64,000 nucleotides of DNA from Acetobacteraceae bacterium (lineage in GTDB: Bacteria > Pseudomonadota > Alphaproteobacteria > Acetobacterales > Acetobacteraceae), in the NCBI GenBank assembly GCA_021732665.1, contig JAKFUL010000038.1, positions 1 through 64,000 of the forward strand. Reading direction: 5' to 3'. The notes under the pieces were generated by a model. That model was given only the letters and a program-made list of their open reading frames with translations. It had not been told where the DNA came from and did no database searches. The position numbers and the translations under genes are program-made. How positions within the stretch are numbered: the stretch's first letter is position 1; the number at the start of each line of letters is the position of its first letter. Shown piece by piece: positions 23,071 to 33,398 of the stretch.

Positions 23071-24696
23071 TCACATCCCCCCGATATAATTCGGCCCCCC
23101 CGCCCCCTCCGGCGTGCACCAGTCGATATTCTGCGTCGGGTCCTTGATGTCGCAGGTTTTGCAATGCACGCAGTTCTGCGCGTTGATCTGCAAACGGTGG
23201 CCGCCCGCGCCATCCTCGACAGCTTCATAGACGCCGGCCGGGCAATACCGGCTCTCCGGGCTGCCGTATTTCACGAAATTCTCGGCCAGCCATTTCCCCG
23301 GGTCGCGCAGCTTCAGATGCGCCGGCTGGTCTTCCTCGTGATTGGTGTTGGACAGGAACACCGAGGAATTGCGGTCGAAGGTCAGCACATTGTCGGGCTT
23401 GGGGTAGTCGATGCGCGGCGCCTCGGCCGCCGTCTTCAGGCTGGCATGGTCGGCGTGGTGGCCCATGGTCCAGGGGGCGCCGCCACGGAAGACATAGGTG
23501 TCCAGCGCCGCGTTCACCAACCCGCCCCACATGCCCCATTTGGCGAAGCCCGGGCGGATGTTGCGCACCGCCCGCAATTCCTCCCAGACCCAGCTCTGCT
23601 CCAGCATGGCCGGGTATTCGGCCAGCAGGGCCGCGCGCGCCTCACTGGCCAGGGCCGCCGCCACCGCCTCCGCCGCCACCATGCCGCTCTTCATCGCGGT
23701 GTGGGTGCCCTTGATCTTCGGCACGTTGAGGAAGCCAGCCGTGTCGCCGATCAGCGCGCCACCGGGGAAGACGAGCTTGGGGATGGACTGGAAGCCGCCC
23801 TCGTTCAGCGCCCGCGCGCCGTAGGAGATGCGCTTGCCGCCCTCCAGGAATTTCCGCACCTCCGGATGGGTCTTGAAGCGCTGGAATTCCTCGAACGGGC
23901 TGAGCCAGGGGTTGGGGTAATCCAGCCCCACGACAAAACCCACGCTCACCAGATCCTCCCCCAGCATGTAGAGCCAGGAGCCGCCATAGGTGTCGCTCTT
24001 CAGTGGCCAGCCGGTGGAGTGCCAGACCAGGCCGGGCGTGTGCTTCTCCTTCGGGATCTGCCACAGCTCCTTCAGGCCGATGGCGTAGGTCTGCGGCTGC
24101 ACGCCGTCGCGCAGATTGTAGGTCTCGAACAGCTTCTTTGTCAGCGAGCCGCGGCAGCCCTCGGCGAAGAGCGTGTAGCTGGCGCGCAACTCCATCCCCG
24201 GCTGGTAGTTCGGCCCCTCGCTGCCATCGCGCACGATGCCCATGACACCGGCGACCACGCCCTTGACCACACCATCCTCGATGATGGTCTCCGAGGCCGC
24301 GAAGCCGGGGTAGATCTCCACCCCCAAAGCCTCGGCCTTCGCCCCCAGCCAGCGCGCCACATTGCCCAGCGACACGATGTAGTTGCCGTGATTGTTCATC
24401 TGCGGCGGCGTGGGCAGCTTGAAGGCGCGGGTCTCGGTCAGCAGCATGAAGCGGTCATCGCCGGCGGGGGTGGCCAGCGCCGGCGGATCCTCGCGCCAGT
24501 CCGGGATCAACTCATCGAGCGCGCGCGGCTCCAGCACCGCGCCGCTGAGGATATGCGCGCCAATCTCGCCGCCCTTCTCCACCACGCAGACCGCCGCATC
24601 GGGGGTAAGCTGCTTGAGCCGGATCGCCGCCGCCAGGCCCGCCGGTCCCGCGCCCACGATCAGCACGTCGAATTCCATCGCTTCCCGCTCGGCCAT
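23071..24696 (-). CDS. electron transfer flavoprotein-ubiquinone oxidoreductase
   Basis: The product is 541 residues, the full length for this family. The N-terminal FAD-binding motif is DVLIVGAGPAGLAAAIRLKQL. Family-specific stretches include EIGAHILSGAVLEPRALDELIPDW, MNNHGNYIVSLGNVARWLG, FAEGCRGSLTKKL and FPGGALIGDTAGFLNVPKIKGTHTAMKSG. The C-terminal 4Fe-4S ligands are seen in RYCPAGVYE and NCVHCKTCDIKDPTQNIDW. The enzyme sits on the inner membrane and passes electrons from ETF (fatty-acid, amino-acid and choline dehydrogenases) to ubiquinone. No etfA or etfB gene is in the window. It is divergent from the uracil-DNA glycosylase gene. Confidence 0.96.
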   Translation of the reverse strand: MAEREAMEFDVLIVGAGPAGLAAAIRLKQLTPDAAVCVVEKGGEIGAHILSGAVLEPRALDELIPDWREDPPALATPAGDDRFMLLTETRAFKLPTPPQMNNHGNYIVSLGNVARWLGAKAEALGVEIYPGFAASETIIEDGVVKGVVAGVMGIVRDGSEGPNYQPGMELRASYTLFAEGCRGSLTKKLFETYNLRDGVQPQTYAIGLKELWQIPKEKHTPGLVWHSTGWPLKSDTYGGSWLYMLGEDLVSVGFVVGLDYPNPWLSPFEEFQRFKTHPEVRKFLEGGKRISYGARALNEGGFQSIPKLVFPGGALIGDTAGFLNVPKIKGTHTAMKSGMVAAEAVAAALASEARAALLAEYPAMLEQSWVWEELRAVRNIRPGFAKWGMWGGLVNAALDTYVFRGGAPWTMGHHADHASLKTAAEAPRIDYPKPDNVLTFDRNSSVFLSNTNHEEDQPAHLKLRDPGKWLAENFVKYGSPESRYCPAGVYEAVEDGAGGHRLQINAQNCVHCKTCDIKDPTQNIDWCTPEGAGGPNYIGGM

Positions 24697-24768
24697 CGCC
24701 TGTCTCCCGCATTTCCGTCATAACTCATGTAGCGAAGGGAATTGGGCTTCGTAAGGGCGGGTTCGGGC

Positions 24769-25536
24769 ATGGATGATCAGTCGGCCCTGTTGGCGGCGCT
24801 GAAGCTGCAACTGGACTGGGGCGCGGATGAGGCGCTGGAGGTGTTTCCGCGCGGGCTGCAGGTCCGGCCGGCGCCGGCAGCCGCGGCCCTGGCCGTGGTG
24901 CCGCCTGGTGTCCCGGCGCGGCCGGTGCCACAGGCGCAGACCGACGCCCAGGCCCTGGCCGCCGCCGCCGCCACGCTGGAGGAACTGCACGGGGCGCTGC
25001 TGGGCTTCGCCGGCTCCCCGCTGCGCGACACCGCAACCCAGCTGGTCTTCGCCGATGGCATCCCCGGCGCGCCGGTCATGCTGCTGGGCGAGGCGCCGGG
25101 CGGCGATGAGGACCGCCAGGGCAAGCCCTTCGTCGGCGTCTCCGGCCAATTGCTGGACAGGATGCTGGCCAGCATTGGCCTCTCGCGCGCCGAAAACGTC
25201 TATATCAGCAACATCCTGCCCTGGCGGCCGCCGGGCAACCGCACGCCCACCGATGCCGAGATGCAGCTCTTCCTGCCCTTCGTGCGCCGGCATATCGCGC
25301 TGGCAAGGCCCCGCCTGCTGGTGCTGCTGGGCGGCACCGCCGCCAAGGCCCTGATTGGTGGGCGGGATGGCATCACCCGCATGCGTGGCAAATGGCTGCA
25401 AGTCATGATGGAAGATGGGCAAGTCATTCCAACCCTCGCGACCCTGCATCCCGCCTATCTGCTGCGGACCCCGCTGGCCAAGAAGGATGCCTGGCATGAT
25501 TGGCTGATGCTGCACCGCCGCATGAATGAAGGCTAG
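24769..25536 (+). CDS. uracil-DNA glycosylase, family 4-like, without cysteines
   Basis: The product is 255 residues from the ATG at 24769. After a variable Ala/Pro-rich N-terminus of about 85 residues, the glycosylase core shows the water-activating motif [17 protein letters not shown], then [35 protein letters not shown] and the DNA-intercalation motif [10 protein letters not shown]. This is the family 4/5 type that removes uracil from DNA. Family 4 enzymes usually bind a 4Fe-4S cluster with four cysteines, yet this protein has none: positions normally Cys read FAGSPL, PWRPPG and MQLFLP. The fold must be stable without the cluster, or the enzyme belongs to a cluster-free branch. Confidence 0.9.
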   Translation: MDDQSALLAALKLQLDWGADEALEVFPRGLQVRPAPAAAALAVVPPGVPARPVPQAQTDAQALAAAAATLEELHGALLGFAGSPLRDTATQLVFADGIPGAPVMLLGEAPGGDEDRQGKPFVGVSGQLLDRMLASIGLSRAENVYISNILPWRPPGNRTPTDAEMQLFLPFVRRHIALARPRLLVLLGGTAAKALIGGRDGITRMRGKWLQVMMEDGQVIPTLATLHPAYLLRTPLAKKDAWHDWLMLHRRMNEG

Positions 25537-25694
25537 ATTGTGGCAAATGGCTTTTTGCTGGCCATTCCCACGGGCAACGCCTTGATATTGTAGCGGCTCA
25601 AGCTTTTTTTTCAACGATGCCAACGGGTTTGATTGGCACTCGGTGAAATATTGGGTTGCATTGCGTGCGCGCGGCCCCTATCGAGTCGATCGCC

Positions 25695-27512
25695 ATGGAA
25701 GACATCCTCCCAGCGGCCGGCACGCGCCCCCTCCCTCCCTCACGGGTTTCCCTGGGTGGCGTGGCCCTGGCGGCAGCCCTTTCCTGGGGTTGCTCGGCCG
25801 CGGCGCAGCAGGCCACCGAGACCATCGCCCACGCGGCCCGCGCCCCCCAGCGCATGGCGCCGCCCACAGCCGTGATGGGTGCGGCCGACGCCGCCCGCAT
25901 GCGCCGCGCCTTCGAGGCCCAGGCGAGGGGCGACCTGGTGGCCGCCGCGCGCGAAACCGAACGCCTGGATGACCGCCGCCTGATGGGCCACCTGCTGGCC
26001 GACCGCTACATCCGCGCCACCGCCGATGTGCCGATCGTCGAGCTCCAGGCCTGGCTGGCCGATCATTCAGATCATCCCGACGCCATGGCGCTGCATGGCA
26101 AGCTCGGGCAGCGCCTGCCGCGCGGCGCATCGCTGCCGCCGCCGCCGGCGCAGCCCGAGCTCCCCGCCCAGGCGCTGGAAGTGCTGCCCGAGGAACGCCC
26201 CAACGGCCCAGCCCTGGTGCGCAACCCAAGCCTGGACCGCGCGGTGCGCGACCGCATCACCGAGGGCCAGCCGGCCCAGGCCCTGGTCGCCATCAGCCGC
26301 GCCAACATCACCCCGGCCTATGCCGCGCAGCTGCGCGCCGAGGTGGCGCAGGCGCTGTTCCGCATGGGCCAGGACCAGGACGCGCTGCGCGTGGCCGGCG
26401 AGGCGCTGCGGATTTCCGCCAACAACGCCCCCGCCGCCTTCCAGGCCGGCCTCGCCGCCTGGGCGCTGGACAATTACGAGCAGGCGCTGGGCTTCTTCGA
26501 ACGCGCCGCGCGCTCCGAAATGGCGCCGCCCACGCTGCGCGCCGCCGCCGCCTTCTGGACAGCGCGCGCCGCCGTGCGCGCCCGCAGGCCGCAGGCCTAT
26601 GTCGGCTGGATGCTGCAGGCGGCGCAGGAACCACGCACCTTCTACGGCATGCTGGCGCGCCGCACGCTCGGCCTGCCCAGCGGCTTCGCCTGGGAAAACC
26701 CCTCCGCCGATGCATCGGCCCTGGCCGAGACCGCCGGCGGCTGGCGCGCCATGGCGCTGGTGCAGATCGGCCAGCGCGAGCGCGCCGAGGCCGAGCTGCG
26801 CCTGCTCTACCGGCGTGGCCGCGGCAATGGACTGCTCACCCAGGCCATCCTCACCTTCGCCGGCCAGGCGGGCATGACCGCGCTGGCCACCCAGGTCGCC
26901 GCCTCCAGCCAGAGCGAGGATGGCCGCCCGCGCGACTTCGCCCGCTTCCCCCTGCCCACCCTGCTGCCCGATGGCGGCTACCGGGTGGACCCCTCGCTGC
27001 TCTACGCGCTGGCCTTGCAGGAAAGCCGCTTCGACCCCTCCGCCGTCTCCCGCGCCGGCGCACGGGGCATCCTGCAGATCATGCCCGCCACCGCCAGCTA
27101 CATGGCCAATGACCCCAGCCTGCGCGGCGGAAACATGGCCCGGCTGCACGAGCCCGGCTTCGGGCTGGAGTTGGGGCAGCGCTACGTGCATTACCTGGCG
27201 CGGCATGAGGCGGTGAATGGCGACCTCATCCGGCTGCTGGCGGCCTACAATGCCGGCCCGGGCAATCTCTCGCGCTGGCTGCCCTCCGCCCAGCATCGGC
27301 AGGACCCGCTGCTGTTCATCGAGAGCATCCCGATCAACGAAACCCGCGCCTTCGTGCAGCGCGTGCTCAGCTTCAGCTGGGTCTATGCCTCGCGCCTCGG
27401 CCTGCCCTCGCCCAGCCTGGACGCGCTGGCCGGCGGCAGCTTCCCGAGGTTCGCCCAGCCCGAGGACGTCACCGCCATGCTGCGCGTGGGCAGGACAGCC
27501 CGCCTGAACTGA
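25695..27512 (+). CDS. soluble-type lytic murein transglycosylase (Slt family)
   Basis: The product is 605 residues from the ATG at 25695, giving an N-terminal leader (GGVALAAALSWGCSAAAQQ); a start at 25656 is possible. Residues 60-400 form the helical superhelical platform typical of Slt70. The C-terminal SLT domain has the catalytic glutamate at about residue 443 in ALALQESRFDPSAVSRAGARG, then ILQIMPATA, LGQRYVHYL and the LLAAYNAGPGNLSRWL motif. These enzymes cut the glycan strands of peptidoglycan with formation of 1,6-anhydro-MurNAc during growth and recycling. The 158-base spacer before it is comparatively AT-rich with a run of T at about 25606-25612, but no clear hairpin terminator. Confidence 0.93.
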   Translation: MEDILPAAGTRPLPPSRVSLGGVALAAALSWGCSAAAQQATETIAHAARAPQRMAPPTAVMGAADAARMRRAFEAQARGDLVAAARETERLDDRRLMGHLLADRYIRATADVPIVELQAWLADHSDHPDAMALHGKLGQRLPRGASLPPPPAQPELPAQALEVLPEERPNGPALVRNPSLDRAVRDRITEGQPAQALVAISRANITPAYAAQLRAEVAQALFRMGQDQDALRVAGEALRISANNAPAAFQAGLAAWALDNYEQALGFFERAARSEMAPPTLRAAAAFWTARAAVRARRPQAYVGWMLQAAQEPRTFYGMLARRTLGLPSGFAWENPSADASALAETAGGWRAMALVQIGQRERAEAELRLLYRRGRGNGLLTQAILTFAGQAGMTALATQVAASSQSEDGRPRDFARFPLPTLLPDGGYRVDPSLLYALALQESRFDPSAVSRAGARGILQIMPATASYMANDPSLRGGNMARLHEPGFGLELGQRYVHYLARHEAVNGDLIRLLAAYNAGPGNLSRWLPSAQHRQDPLLFIESIPINETRAFVQRVLSFSWVYASRLGLPSPSLDALAGGSFPRFAQPEDVTAMLRVGRTARLN

Positions 27513-27526
27513 GGCATACTCATGCC

Positions 27527-28060
27527 ATGCCGATCAACGAAGCCCTGACCTTCCTCCCCATCCAGATCGCCGTGCTGACGGTGAGCGACACGCGCGACAT
27601 GACGACCGACACCTCCGGCGCCACGCTGGCCGCGCGCATCACGGCCGCGGGGCATGGCGTGATCGACCGCCGCATCGTGCGCGACGATGCCGACGCCATC
27701 GCGATCATCCTGCGGGAATGGATCGACAACCCGCAGGTGGATTGCGTCATCACAACGGGAGGCACCGGCATCACCGGCCGCGACGTGACGCCCGAGGCCT
27801 TCGCCCGCGTGCTGGAGAAGGAAATCCAGGGCTTTGGCGAGTTGTTCCGGATGCTGAGCTACCAGAAGATCGGCACCTCGACGATCCAGTCCCGCGCCAT
27901 CGGTGGCGTGGCGGGCGGCACCTACATGTTCGCCCTGCCCGGCAGCAGCGGTGCGGTGAAGGATGCCTGGGACGATATTTTGGTGTTCCAGCTCGACAGC
28001 CGCTTCCGCCCCTGCAACCTGGTGGAGCTGATGCCCAGGCTGAAGGAACACCTGGCCTAG
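27527..28060 (+). CDS. moaB: molybdenum cofactor biosynthesis protein B
   Basis: The product is 177 residues and a full-length MoaB/MogA-fold protein. Motifs are IAVLTVSDTRDMTTDTSGATLAARI, the molybdopterin-binding CVITTGGTGITGRDVTPEA, a conserved GFGELFRMLSYQKIGTSTIQSRAIGG, and YMFALPGSSGAVKDAWDDIL. MoaB binds and helps adenylylate molybdopterin before metal insertion. No other moa or mog genes adjoin it. It starts 14 bases after the transglycosylase stop and ends 11 bases before hrpB, so the three are probably co-transcribed. Confidence 0.93.
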   Translation: MPINEALTFLPIQIAVLTVSDTRDMTTDTSGATLAARITAAGHGVIDRRIVRDDADAIAIILREWIDNPQVDCVITTGGTGITGRDVTPEAFARVLEKEIQGFGELFRMLSYQKIGTSTIQSRAIGGVAGGTYMFALPGSSGAVKDAWDDILVFQLDSRFRPCNLVELMPRLKEHLA

Positions 28061-28071
28061 CACTGCGCCGG

Positions 28072-30552
28072 ATGCTTCCCGAACTTCCCGTCAACGAGGC
28101 CCTGCCGGCGCTGCTCGACGCCCTGCGCGGCGGCACCTCCGCCGTCCTCGTCGCCCCCCCGGGCGCCGGCAAGACCACCATCGTGCCGCTGGTGCTGATG
28201 GACGAGCCCTGGGCCGCCGGCCAGAAAATCCTCGTCCTCGAGCCGCGCCGCGTCGCCGCCCGCGCCGCCGCGCGCCGCATGGCCGAGCTTCTCGGCGAAG
28301 CTCTCGGCGAGCGCATCGGCCTCGCCACCCGCCTCGAACGCGTGGCCGGCCCCAGGCTGCGGGTGGAGGTGGTGACCGAGGGCCTTCTCGTCCGCCGCCT
28401 GCAATCCGACCCGGGGCTGGAGGGCGTGGCGGCGGTGCTGTTCGACGAGGCACATGAGCGCAATCTCGACACCGACATCGCCATTGCGCTCTGCCTGGAC
28501 ATCCAGCGCAATTTCCGCCCCGAGCTGCGGCTTGTGGCGATGAGCGCCACGCTGGACGGTGCCGGTTTCGCCACCCTGCTAGGCGCGCCGGTGATCGAGA
28601 GCATGGGCCGCGCCTTTCCGGTCGAGGTGACCCACCGCCTGCGCGAACTGGCCGACGCCCGCGAGCTGCCCGAGGCCATGGCCAACACCATCCGCGACGC
28701 GCTGCGCGCCCATCCCGGCGATGTGCTGGCCTTTCTGCCGGGCTGGGGCGAGATCCGCCGCACCACCGAACGCCTGGGCGGGTTGGATGCCGAGATCCTG
28801 CCCCTGCATGGCGAATTGCCGCCGGCCGAACAGGACCGCGCGCTCTCGCCCTCCACCCACCGAAAAGTGGTGCTGGCCACCTCCATCGCCGAGACCTCGC
28901 TGACGGTCCCCGGCGTGCGCATCGTTATCGATGGCGGCTTCCGCCGCGCGCCCCGGCTGGACGCGGCCTCCGGCCTCTCGCGCCTCACCACCCAGCGCAT
29001 CAGCCGCGCCGCCGCCGAGCAGCGCGCCGGCCGCGCCGGCCGCACCGAGTCAGGTGTCGCCATCCGGCTCTGGACCGAGGCGCTGCATCGCGGCCTGCCC
29101 TTGCAGGACAGGCCGGAAATCCTGGAGGCCGAGCTCGCCTCCTTCGCACTGGACTGCGCCGCCTGGGGTGCCGATCCGTCGGAGCTGTCACTGCTCGACG
29201 CGCCCCCCGCCGGCGCGCTGGCCGCCGCCCGCGCGTTGCTTCGGGCGCTGGACGCGCTGGACCCAGACCACCGCATCACCGAAACCGGCCGCCGCATGGC
29301 CCGCCTGGGCACCCATCCCCGTTTCGCCCGCATGATGCTGGCCGCGCGCGATGCCGGCGAACAGGCGCTGGCCGCCGACCTCGCAGCCCTGCTGGAGGAG
29401 CGCGACCCGATCCGCGACCGCGAGGCACCGGCCGATATCAACCTGCGCCTCGCCCTGCTGCATGGCGCCGATCACGCGGCGGCCGATCGCCCCACCCTGG
29501 CCCGCATCGCCCGTGCCGCCACCCAGCATCGCCGCCGCCTCGGCCTTTCCGCCCGCGCGCTGCCCGGCGGCGATGCCGGCCCGCTGCTGGCCGCGGGCTT
29601 CCCCGACCGCATCGCGGCCCGGCGCGGCGCCATCGAAGGCGCCTATCGCCTGGCCGGCCTGGATGGTGCCGGCCCCGGTGCCCGCACCGCCGCCAGCGAC
29701 CCGTTGCGCCGCGCCCCGCTCCTGGCCGTGGCGCAGCTCGATCTCGTCGGCACCGAGGCGCGCATCCGCATGGCCGCGCCCCTGGACCTCGCGCTGCTGG
29801 AAGACCGCTTCCCCGAACGTCTGGCCTGGGTGGAGGGCGCCGTCTTCGACGCCCGCACCGGCTCCGTCTCGGCACGCCGTCGAAAGATGTTCGGCCCGCT
29901 GATCCTGGAGGAAACCCCGCCGCAAAACCCCGACCCCGAAGCCCTGGCCCTGGCCCTGGCCGAGGCCGCCGCGGCGCGGGAGCTGCGCGATCTCGACTGG
30001 ACCGAGGCGGCGAAGCAGGCCCAGGCCCGGATCGGCTGGATGCGTCGGGGTGACGCCGCCTGGCCCGATGCCTCCACCGCGGCTCTCACCGCCGACATCG
30101 CCTGGCTGGCGCCGCATCTCTACGGCCGCACGAAGCTCGCCGAACTGCGCGCGCTCGATGTCCATGCCCTCCTCATGGCCCTGCTCAGCCACGAGCAGCG
30201 CCGCGCCCTGGAGAGCGCCCTGCCCGCCCGCCTGCCGCTGCCGCAGGGCCGCTCGGCCGCGGTGGATTATACCGGGGAAGTGCCGCGCCTGGAGGCACGC
30301 GCCCAGCATCTCTACGGCGTCACCACCACCCCGCGGCTGGGCCATGGCGGAGTGCCGCTGCATATCGCGCTGCTCTCACCCGCCGGCCGCCCCATCGCCA
30401 TCACCGCCGACCTCGCCGGCTTCTGGGCCGGCGGCTGGCTGGACGCACGAAAGGACATGCGCGGCCGCTACCCCCGGCATGACTGGCCGGAGAACCCGGC
30501 CACCGCCCAGGCCCCGCCCGAAAAGCCGCGGCGTCATACCAAGTCCCTATAG
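28072..30552 (+). CDS. hrpB: DExH-box ATP-dependent helicase HrpB
   Basis: The product is 826 residues, the normal HrpB length. Helicase motifs are the Walker A VAPPGAGKTT (residues 27-36), EPRRVAARAAARRMAE (Ia), FDEAHERNLDTD at about residues 124-135 (DEAH), AMSATLDG (III), VVLATSIAETSLTVPGVRIVIDGG (V) and QRAGRAGRTESGVAIRLW (VI). A helicase-associated region and the HrpB-specific C-terminal domain (ARAQHLYGVTTTPRLGHG, DLAGFWAGGW, DMRGRYPRHDWPENP) complete it. It is presumed to act on RNA, but its substrate in bacteria is not well defined. The DNA just after the stop contains a decayed transporter fragment. Confidence 0.95.
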   Translation: MLPELPVNEALPALLDALRGGTSAVLVAPPGAGKTTIVPLVLMDEPWAAGQKILVLEPRRVAARAAARRMAELLGEALGERIGLATRLERVAGPRLRVEVVTEGLLVRRLQSDPGLEGVAAVLFDEAHERNLDTDIAIALCLDIQRNFRPELRLVAMSATLDGAGFATLLGAPVIESMGRAFPVEVTHRLRELADARELPEAMANTIRDALRAHPGDVLAFLPGWGEIRRTTERLGGLDAEILPLHGELPPAEQDRALSPSTHRKVVLATSIAETSLTVPGVRIVIDGGFRRAPRLDAASGLSRLTTQRISRAAAEQRAGRAGRTESGVAIRLWTEALHRGLPLQDRPEILEAELASFALDCAAWGADPSELSLLDAPPAGALAAARALLRALDALDPDHRITETGRRMARLGTHPRFARMMLAARDAGEQALAADLAALLEERDPIRDREAPADINLRLALLHGADHAAADRPTLARIARAATQHRRRLGLSARALPGGDAGPLLAAGFPDRIAARRGAIEGAYRLAGLDGAGPGARTAASDPLRRAPLLAVAQLDLVGTEARIRMAAPLDLALLEDRFPERLAWVEGAVFDARTGSVSARRRKMFGPLILEETPPQNPDPEALALALAEAAAARELRDLDWTEAAKQAQARIGWMRRGDAAWPDASTAALTADIAWLAPHLYGRTKLAELRALDVHALLMALLSHEQRRALESALPARLPLPQGRSAAVDYTGEVPRLEARAQHLYGVTTTPRLGHGGVPLHIALLSPAGRPIAITADLAGFWAGGWLDARKDMRGRYPRHDWPENPATAQAPPEKPRRHTKSL

Positions 30553-30599
30553 GCCTGACTCAAAAATGGGATTCCCCCGGCGCGGCGTTGATCTGGTTC

Positions 30600-30800
30600 A
30601 AGCTGGTGAGCATTGGAGCATCACCATGGCCAGCCTGAACCGCCATGGCATCCGGGGCCAGCCGAAGACCGCCAGCAGCGGCAGCGCGCCCAGGAAGGCG
30701 CCACCATGTCCCAGGCGGTGAAATCCTGCTTCGTCCCCAGCCGCGAGAACAGCACAAAGCCGGCCCAGACGAAGACGACGTCCACGGCGCAGGCACGGCC
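30600..30800 (-). pseudogene. N-terminal remnant of an EamA/DMT-type transporter
   Basis: In the 267 bases between hrpB and pncB, the minus strand encodes DVVFVWAGFVLFSRLGTKQ and DFTAWDMVA. After a one-base shift it continues AFLGALPLLAVFGWPRMPW and then RFRLAMVM. This is the pattern of the first two membrane segments of DMT/EamA permeases (WAGFVLFSR..., TAWD...). No start codon or continuation is present, so it is a dead fragment of about 65 codons. A C-terminal EamA-like fragment lies on the opposite strand at 42671. The flank 30553-30600 has no recognisable feature. Confidence 0.55.
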
Positions 30801-30819
30801 TATGCGGCGCTCTCGCGCC

Positions 30820-31965
30820 TCAGGATTCTCGACGGCCGCGGCTTTCGGCGTGGCGGAGGAGGAATTCGCGGCCGATCTTCACCCTGGGGGTGCCGTCATA
30901 TTCGACGATATCGGCAGTGGCGTAGGTCTCGCTCCAGCTGTCGGGGATGAAGCTGCCGGTGCCGACCACGTCGATCGGCGCGCGGGCCTCGGCCATCACC
31001 CGGCACTTGCCCACGCCGAAGCCGGAGGAGGCGACGATGCGCACAGCCGGGAAGCCGGCCTCGTCCAACGCCTCGCGCATGCGCCAGACAGCGGCGGCGG
31101 AGACACCTGTGCCCACGAGATGGCGCAACTCCGTCTCGCTGCGATAGCGGCGCACGGCGGCGGGGGCGTGGCGTTCCAGCACGGCGTAGCTCTCGGCCGG
31201 GTCGAGACCTTCGAGGAAGCGGCCGCCATGGGTGTCCAGGCGCAGCGCCATGGCGCCGCCAGCGGCGAGTCCGGGGAAGCGGTGGCAGACTTCCAGCCCG
31301 TCCGTCACCTCGCGGCCGAAGTAATCGACCAGCACGGTCAGGCCTTCCCCGGGGAAGGTTTCGTGGAACATTTCGGCGGCGCGCAGGGTGGAGCCGGCAT
31401 AGCCGATAAGGGCATGCGGCATGGTGCCGCGCCCGGCATTCTGGCCGAACCAATGCGCGGTGGAATGGGTGGCGTTGCCGATGAAGCCGCGCGCCCCCTC
31501 CTTCTGCGCGGCGCGGCCGCCCACACTGGCGGCATAGGCCATCATGTCCTGCATCTCGGCCCCCGCGCAGTGCCGGGCGTCCATCGCCAGGAAGGCGGCG
31601 GCGGGCATTTCCAGGCACATCTGGTAGGCGTTGTGGGCGGCGACGCAGGGCGCGCCCAGCTTCTGCAGGTAGAGCGTCTCTAGATCCGCGAGCTTGGCGA
31701 AGGAGCCGGTGAGGTAGAGCAGCGGGTCGCCCGCGCCGACCCATTCGCCCTCCTCATGCATCAATTCGATGTCGAAGGCGGTGCCGCGCTGGGCGGCGAC
31801 GGCGCGCAGCCAATCCACCGCGATTCGAGGGGCGGAGATCACCGGGCGGCGGAGGAAGACCGCGTAGGTGACCCGCGCATCGCCGAATTTCTCGACGATC
31901 TGGCGGGTCCGGTTGAAATAGACATCGGTGCGATCATGGATCGCAGAGTCCGTTTCGCCACTCAT
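30820..31965 (-). CDS. nicotinate phosphoribosyltransferase family protein
   Basis: The product is 381 residues. It has nicotinate/quinolinate phosphoribosyltransferase features: a substrate-binding N-terminal part ([27 protein letters not shown]), [70 protein letters not shown] and the PRPP/phosphate-site region [13 protein letters not shown] followed by [13 protein letters not shown]. The enzyme makes nicotinate mononucleotide in the Preiss-Handler NAD salvage route. Its length matches the short alphaproteobacterial form rather than E. coli PncB. The start overlaps the DAHP synthase stop by ATGA, so it is translated with that gene. Confidence 0.88.
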   Translation of the reverse strand: MSGETDSAIHDRTDVYFNRTRQIVEKFGDARVTYAVFLRRPVISAPRIAVDWLRAVAAQRGTAFDIELMHEEGEWVGAGDPLLYLTGSFAKLADLETLYLQKLGAPCVAAHNAYQMCLEMPAAAFLAMDARHCAGAEMQDMMAYAASVGGRAAQKEGARGFIGNATHSTAHWFGQNAGRGTMPHALIGYAGSTLRAAEMFHETFPGEGLTVLVDYFGREVTDGLEVCHRFPGLAAGGAMALRLDTHGGRFLEGLDPAESYAVLERHAPAAVRRYRSETELRHLVGTGVSAAAVWRMREALDEAGFPAVRIVASSGFGVGKCRVMAEARAPIDVVGTGSFIPDSWSETYATADIVEYDGTPRVKIGREFLLRHAESRGRRES

Positions 31966-33344
31966 TCGGCGGCGCGCGCCGGCCGCTCCGTGGTCACGCG
32001 CCTCGCCTTCAGCTCCTCGGCGATCCGGAAGGAGAGTTCGAGTGACTGCTCGGCATTCAGCCGCGGGTCACAGAAGGTCGCGTAGTTCTCGCTGAGATTG
32101 GCGGCGGTGAGGCGATGGGCGCCGCCCACGCATTCCGTCACATCCGCCCCGGTCATCTCCACATGCACGCCACCCGCCACGGTGCCTTCCGCCGCGTGGA
32201 CATCAAAAAAGCCGCGCACCTCGTCCAGGATCGCGTCGAAGCTGCGGGTCTTGTAGCCGGCCTGGGTGGTGGTGTTGCCGTGCATCGGGTCGCAGAGCCA
32301 GACCACGTTGCAGCCGGCATCGCGCACGGCGCGGACCAGCGGCGGGAGTTTTTCGGCCACCTTCCCCGCGCCCATCCGCGAGATGAGGGTGAAGCGGCCC
32401 ATCTCGTTGCCCGGGTTGAGCAGCTTGCACAGGGCGACGAGTTCCCCCGCATCCATGGTTGGCCCCACCTTCATGCCGATGGGGTTGGCCACGCCGCGGA
32501 GGAATTCGACATGCGCGCCATCGGGCTGGCGCGTGCGGTCGCCGATCCACAGGAAATGCGCCGAGCAGGCGTAATGCTTGCCGATATGGGTGGAGCTGAG
32601 CCGGGTCAGCGCCTGCTCATAGGGCAGCAGCAGCGATTCATGGCTGGTGTAGAAGGCGGTCTCGCGGATCTGCGGCGCGTTCTCGCTGTTCATGCCGCAG
32701 GCGGCCATGAAGTTCAGCGTCTCGTCGATGCGCTGGGCCAGGCCTTCATACTGCGCGGTCAGCGGCGAACGGCCGACGAAATCCAGGTTCCAGCGATGCA
32801 CCTGGTGCAGATCCGCATAGCCGCCGGTCGAGAAGGCGCGCAGCAGGTTCAGCGTGGAGGCCGATTGCAGATAGGCGAACTCCATCCGCTGCGGATCGGG
32901 CGTGCGGGCGGCCTCGGTGAACTCGGCGCCGTTGATGATGTCGCCACGGTAGCTGGGCAGCGTCACATCGCCCTGCTTTTCCACGTCCGACGAGCGCGGC
33001 TTGGCGAATTGCCCGGCCATGCGGCCCAGCTTCACGACAGGGACCGTCGCGCCAAAGGTCAGCACCACGGCCATTTGCAGCAGCACGCGAAACGTGTCGC
33101 GGATGTCGTCGGTGCGGAACTGCGAAAAGCTTTCGGCGCAGTCGCCGCCTTGCAGGACGAAAGCGCGGCCTTCGCCGGCGCGGCCGAGTTCCGCCTTCAG
33201 CCGCTCGCATTCGCCGGCGAAGACCAGCGGCGGGAAGCGGCCGAGCTTCTGCTCCATCGCGGCCAGGGCCGCCATGTCGGGGTAGTCGGGAACCTGCCGT
33301 ATCGGCATGTCCCGCCAGCTGGACGGGGTCCAACTGCGTGCCAT
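31962..33344 (-). CDS. class II 3-deoxy-7-phosphoheptulonate synthase
   Basis: The product is 460 residues from the ATG at 33344, which has GGAG 8 bases upstream; an in-frame start at 33374 is less well placed. The class II (plant-type) DAHP synthase signature is complete: W(T/S)PSSWR at the N-terminus, [91 protein letters not shown] and GGVHVEMTG. The enzyme condenses PEP and erythrose 4-phosphate, the first step of the shikimate pathway. It lies between glutathione reductase (54 bases upstream) and the NAPRTase (4-base overlap) in one leftward run. Confidence 0.96.
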   Translation of the reverse strand: MARSWTPSSWRDMPIRQVPDYPDMAALAAMEQKLGRFPPLVFAGECERLKAELGRAGEGRAFVLQGGDCAESFSQFRTDDIRDTFRVLLQMAVVLTFGATVPVVKLGRMAGQFAKPRSSDVEKQGDVTLPSYRGDIINGAEFTEAARTPDPQRMEFAYLQSASTLNLLRAFSTGGYADLHQVHRWNLDFVGRSPLTAQYEGLAQRIDETLNFMAACGMNSENAPQIRETAFYTSHESLLLPYEQALTRLSSTHIGKHYACSAHFLWIGDRTRQPDGAHVEFLRGVANPIGMKVGPTMDAGELVALCKLLNPGNEMGRFTLISRMGAGKVAEKLPPLVRAVRDAGCNVVWLCDPMHGNTTTQAGYKTRSFDAILDEVRGFFDVHAAEGTVAGGVHVEMTGADVTECVGGAHRLTAANLSENYATFCDPRLNAEQSLELSFRIAEELKARRVTTERPARAAE

Positions 33345-33398
33345 TGGTTTCGCTCCGGTTTTATCGGCCGGCACAATATGGCGGAATGGTGTCGCGCG

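Noticed and set aside
30560-30796. 78-codon minus-strand gene after hrpB
   Set aside because: Its sequence is Ser/Gly/Trp-rich without family features, whereas the alternative frames show the EamA remnant.
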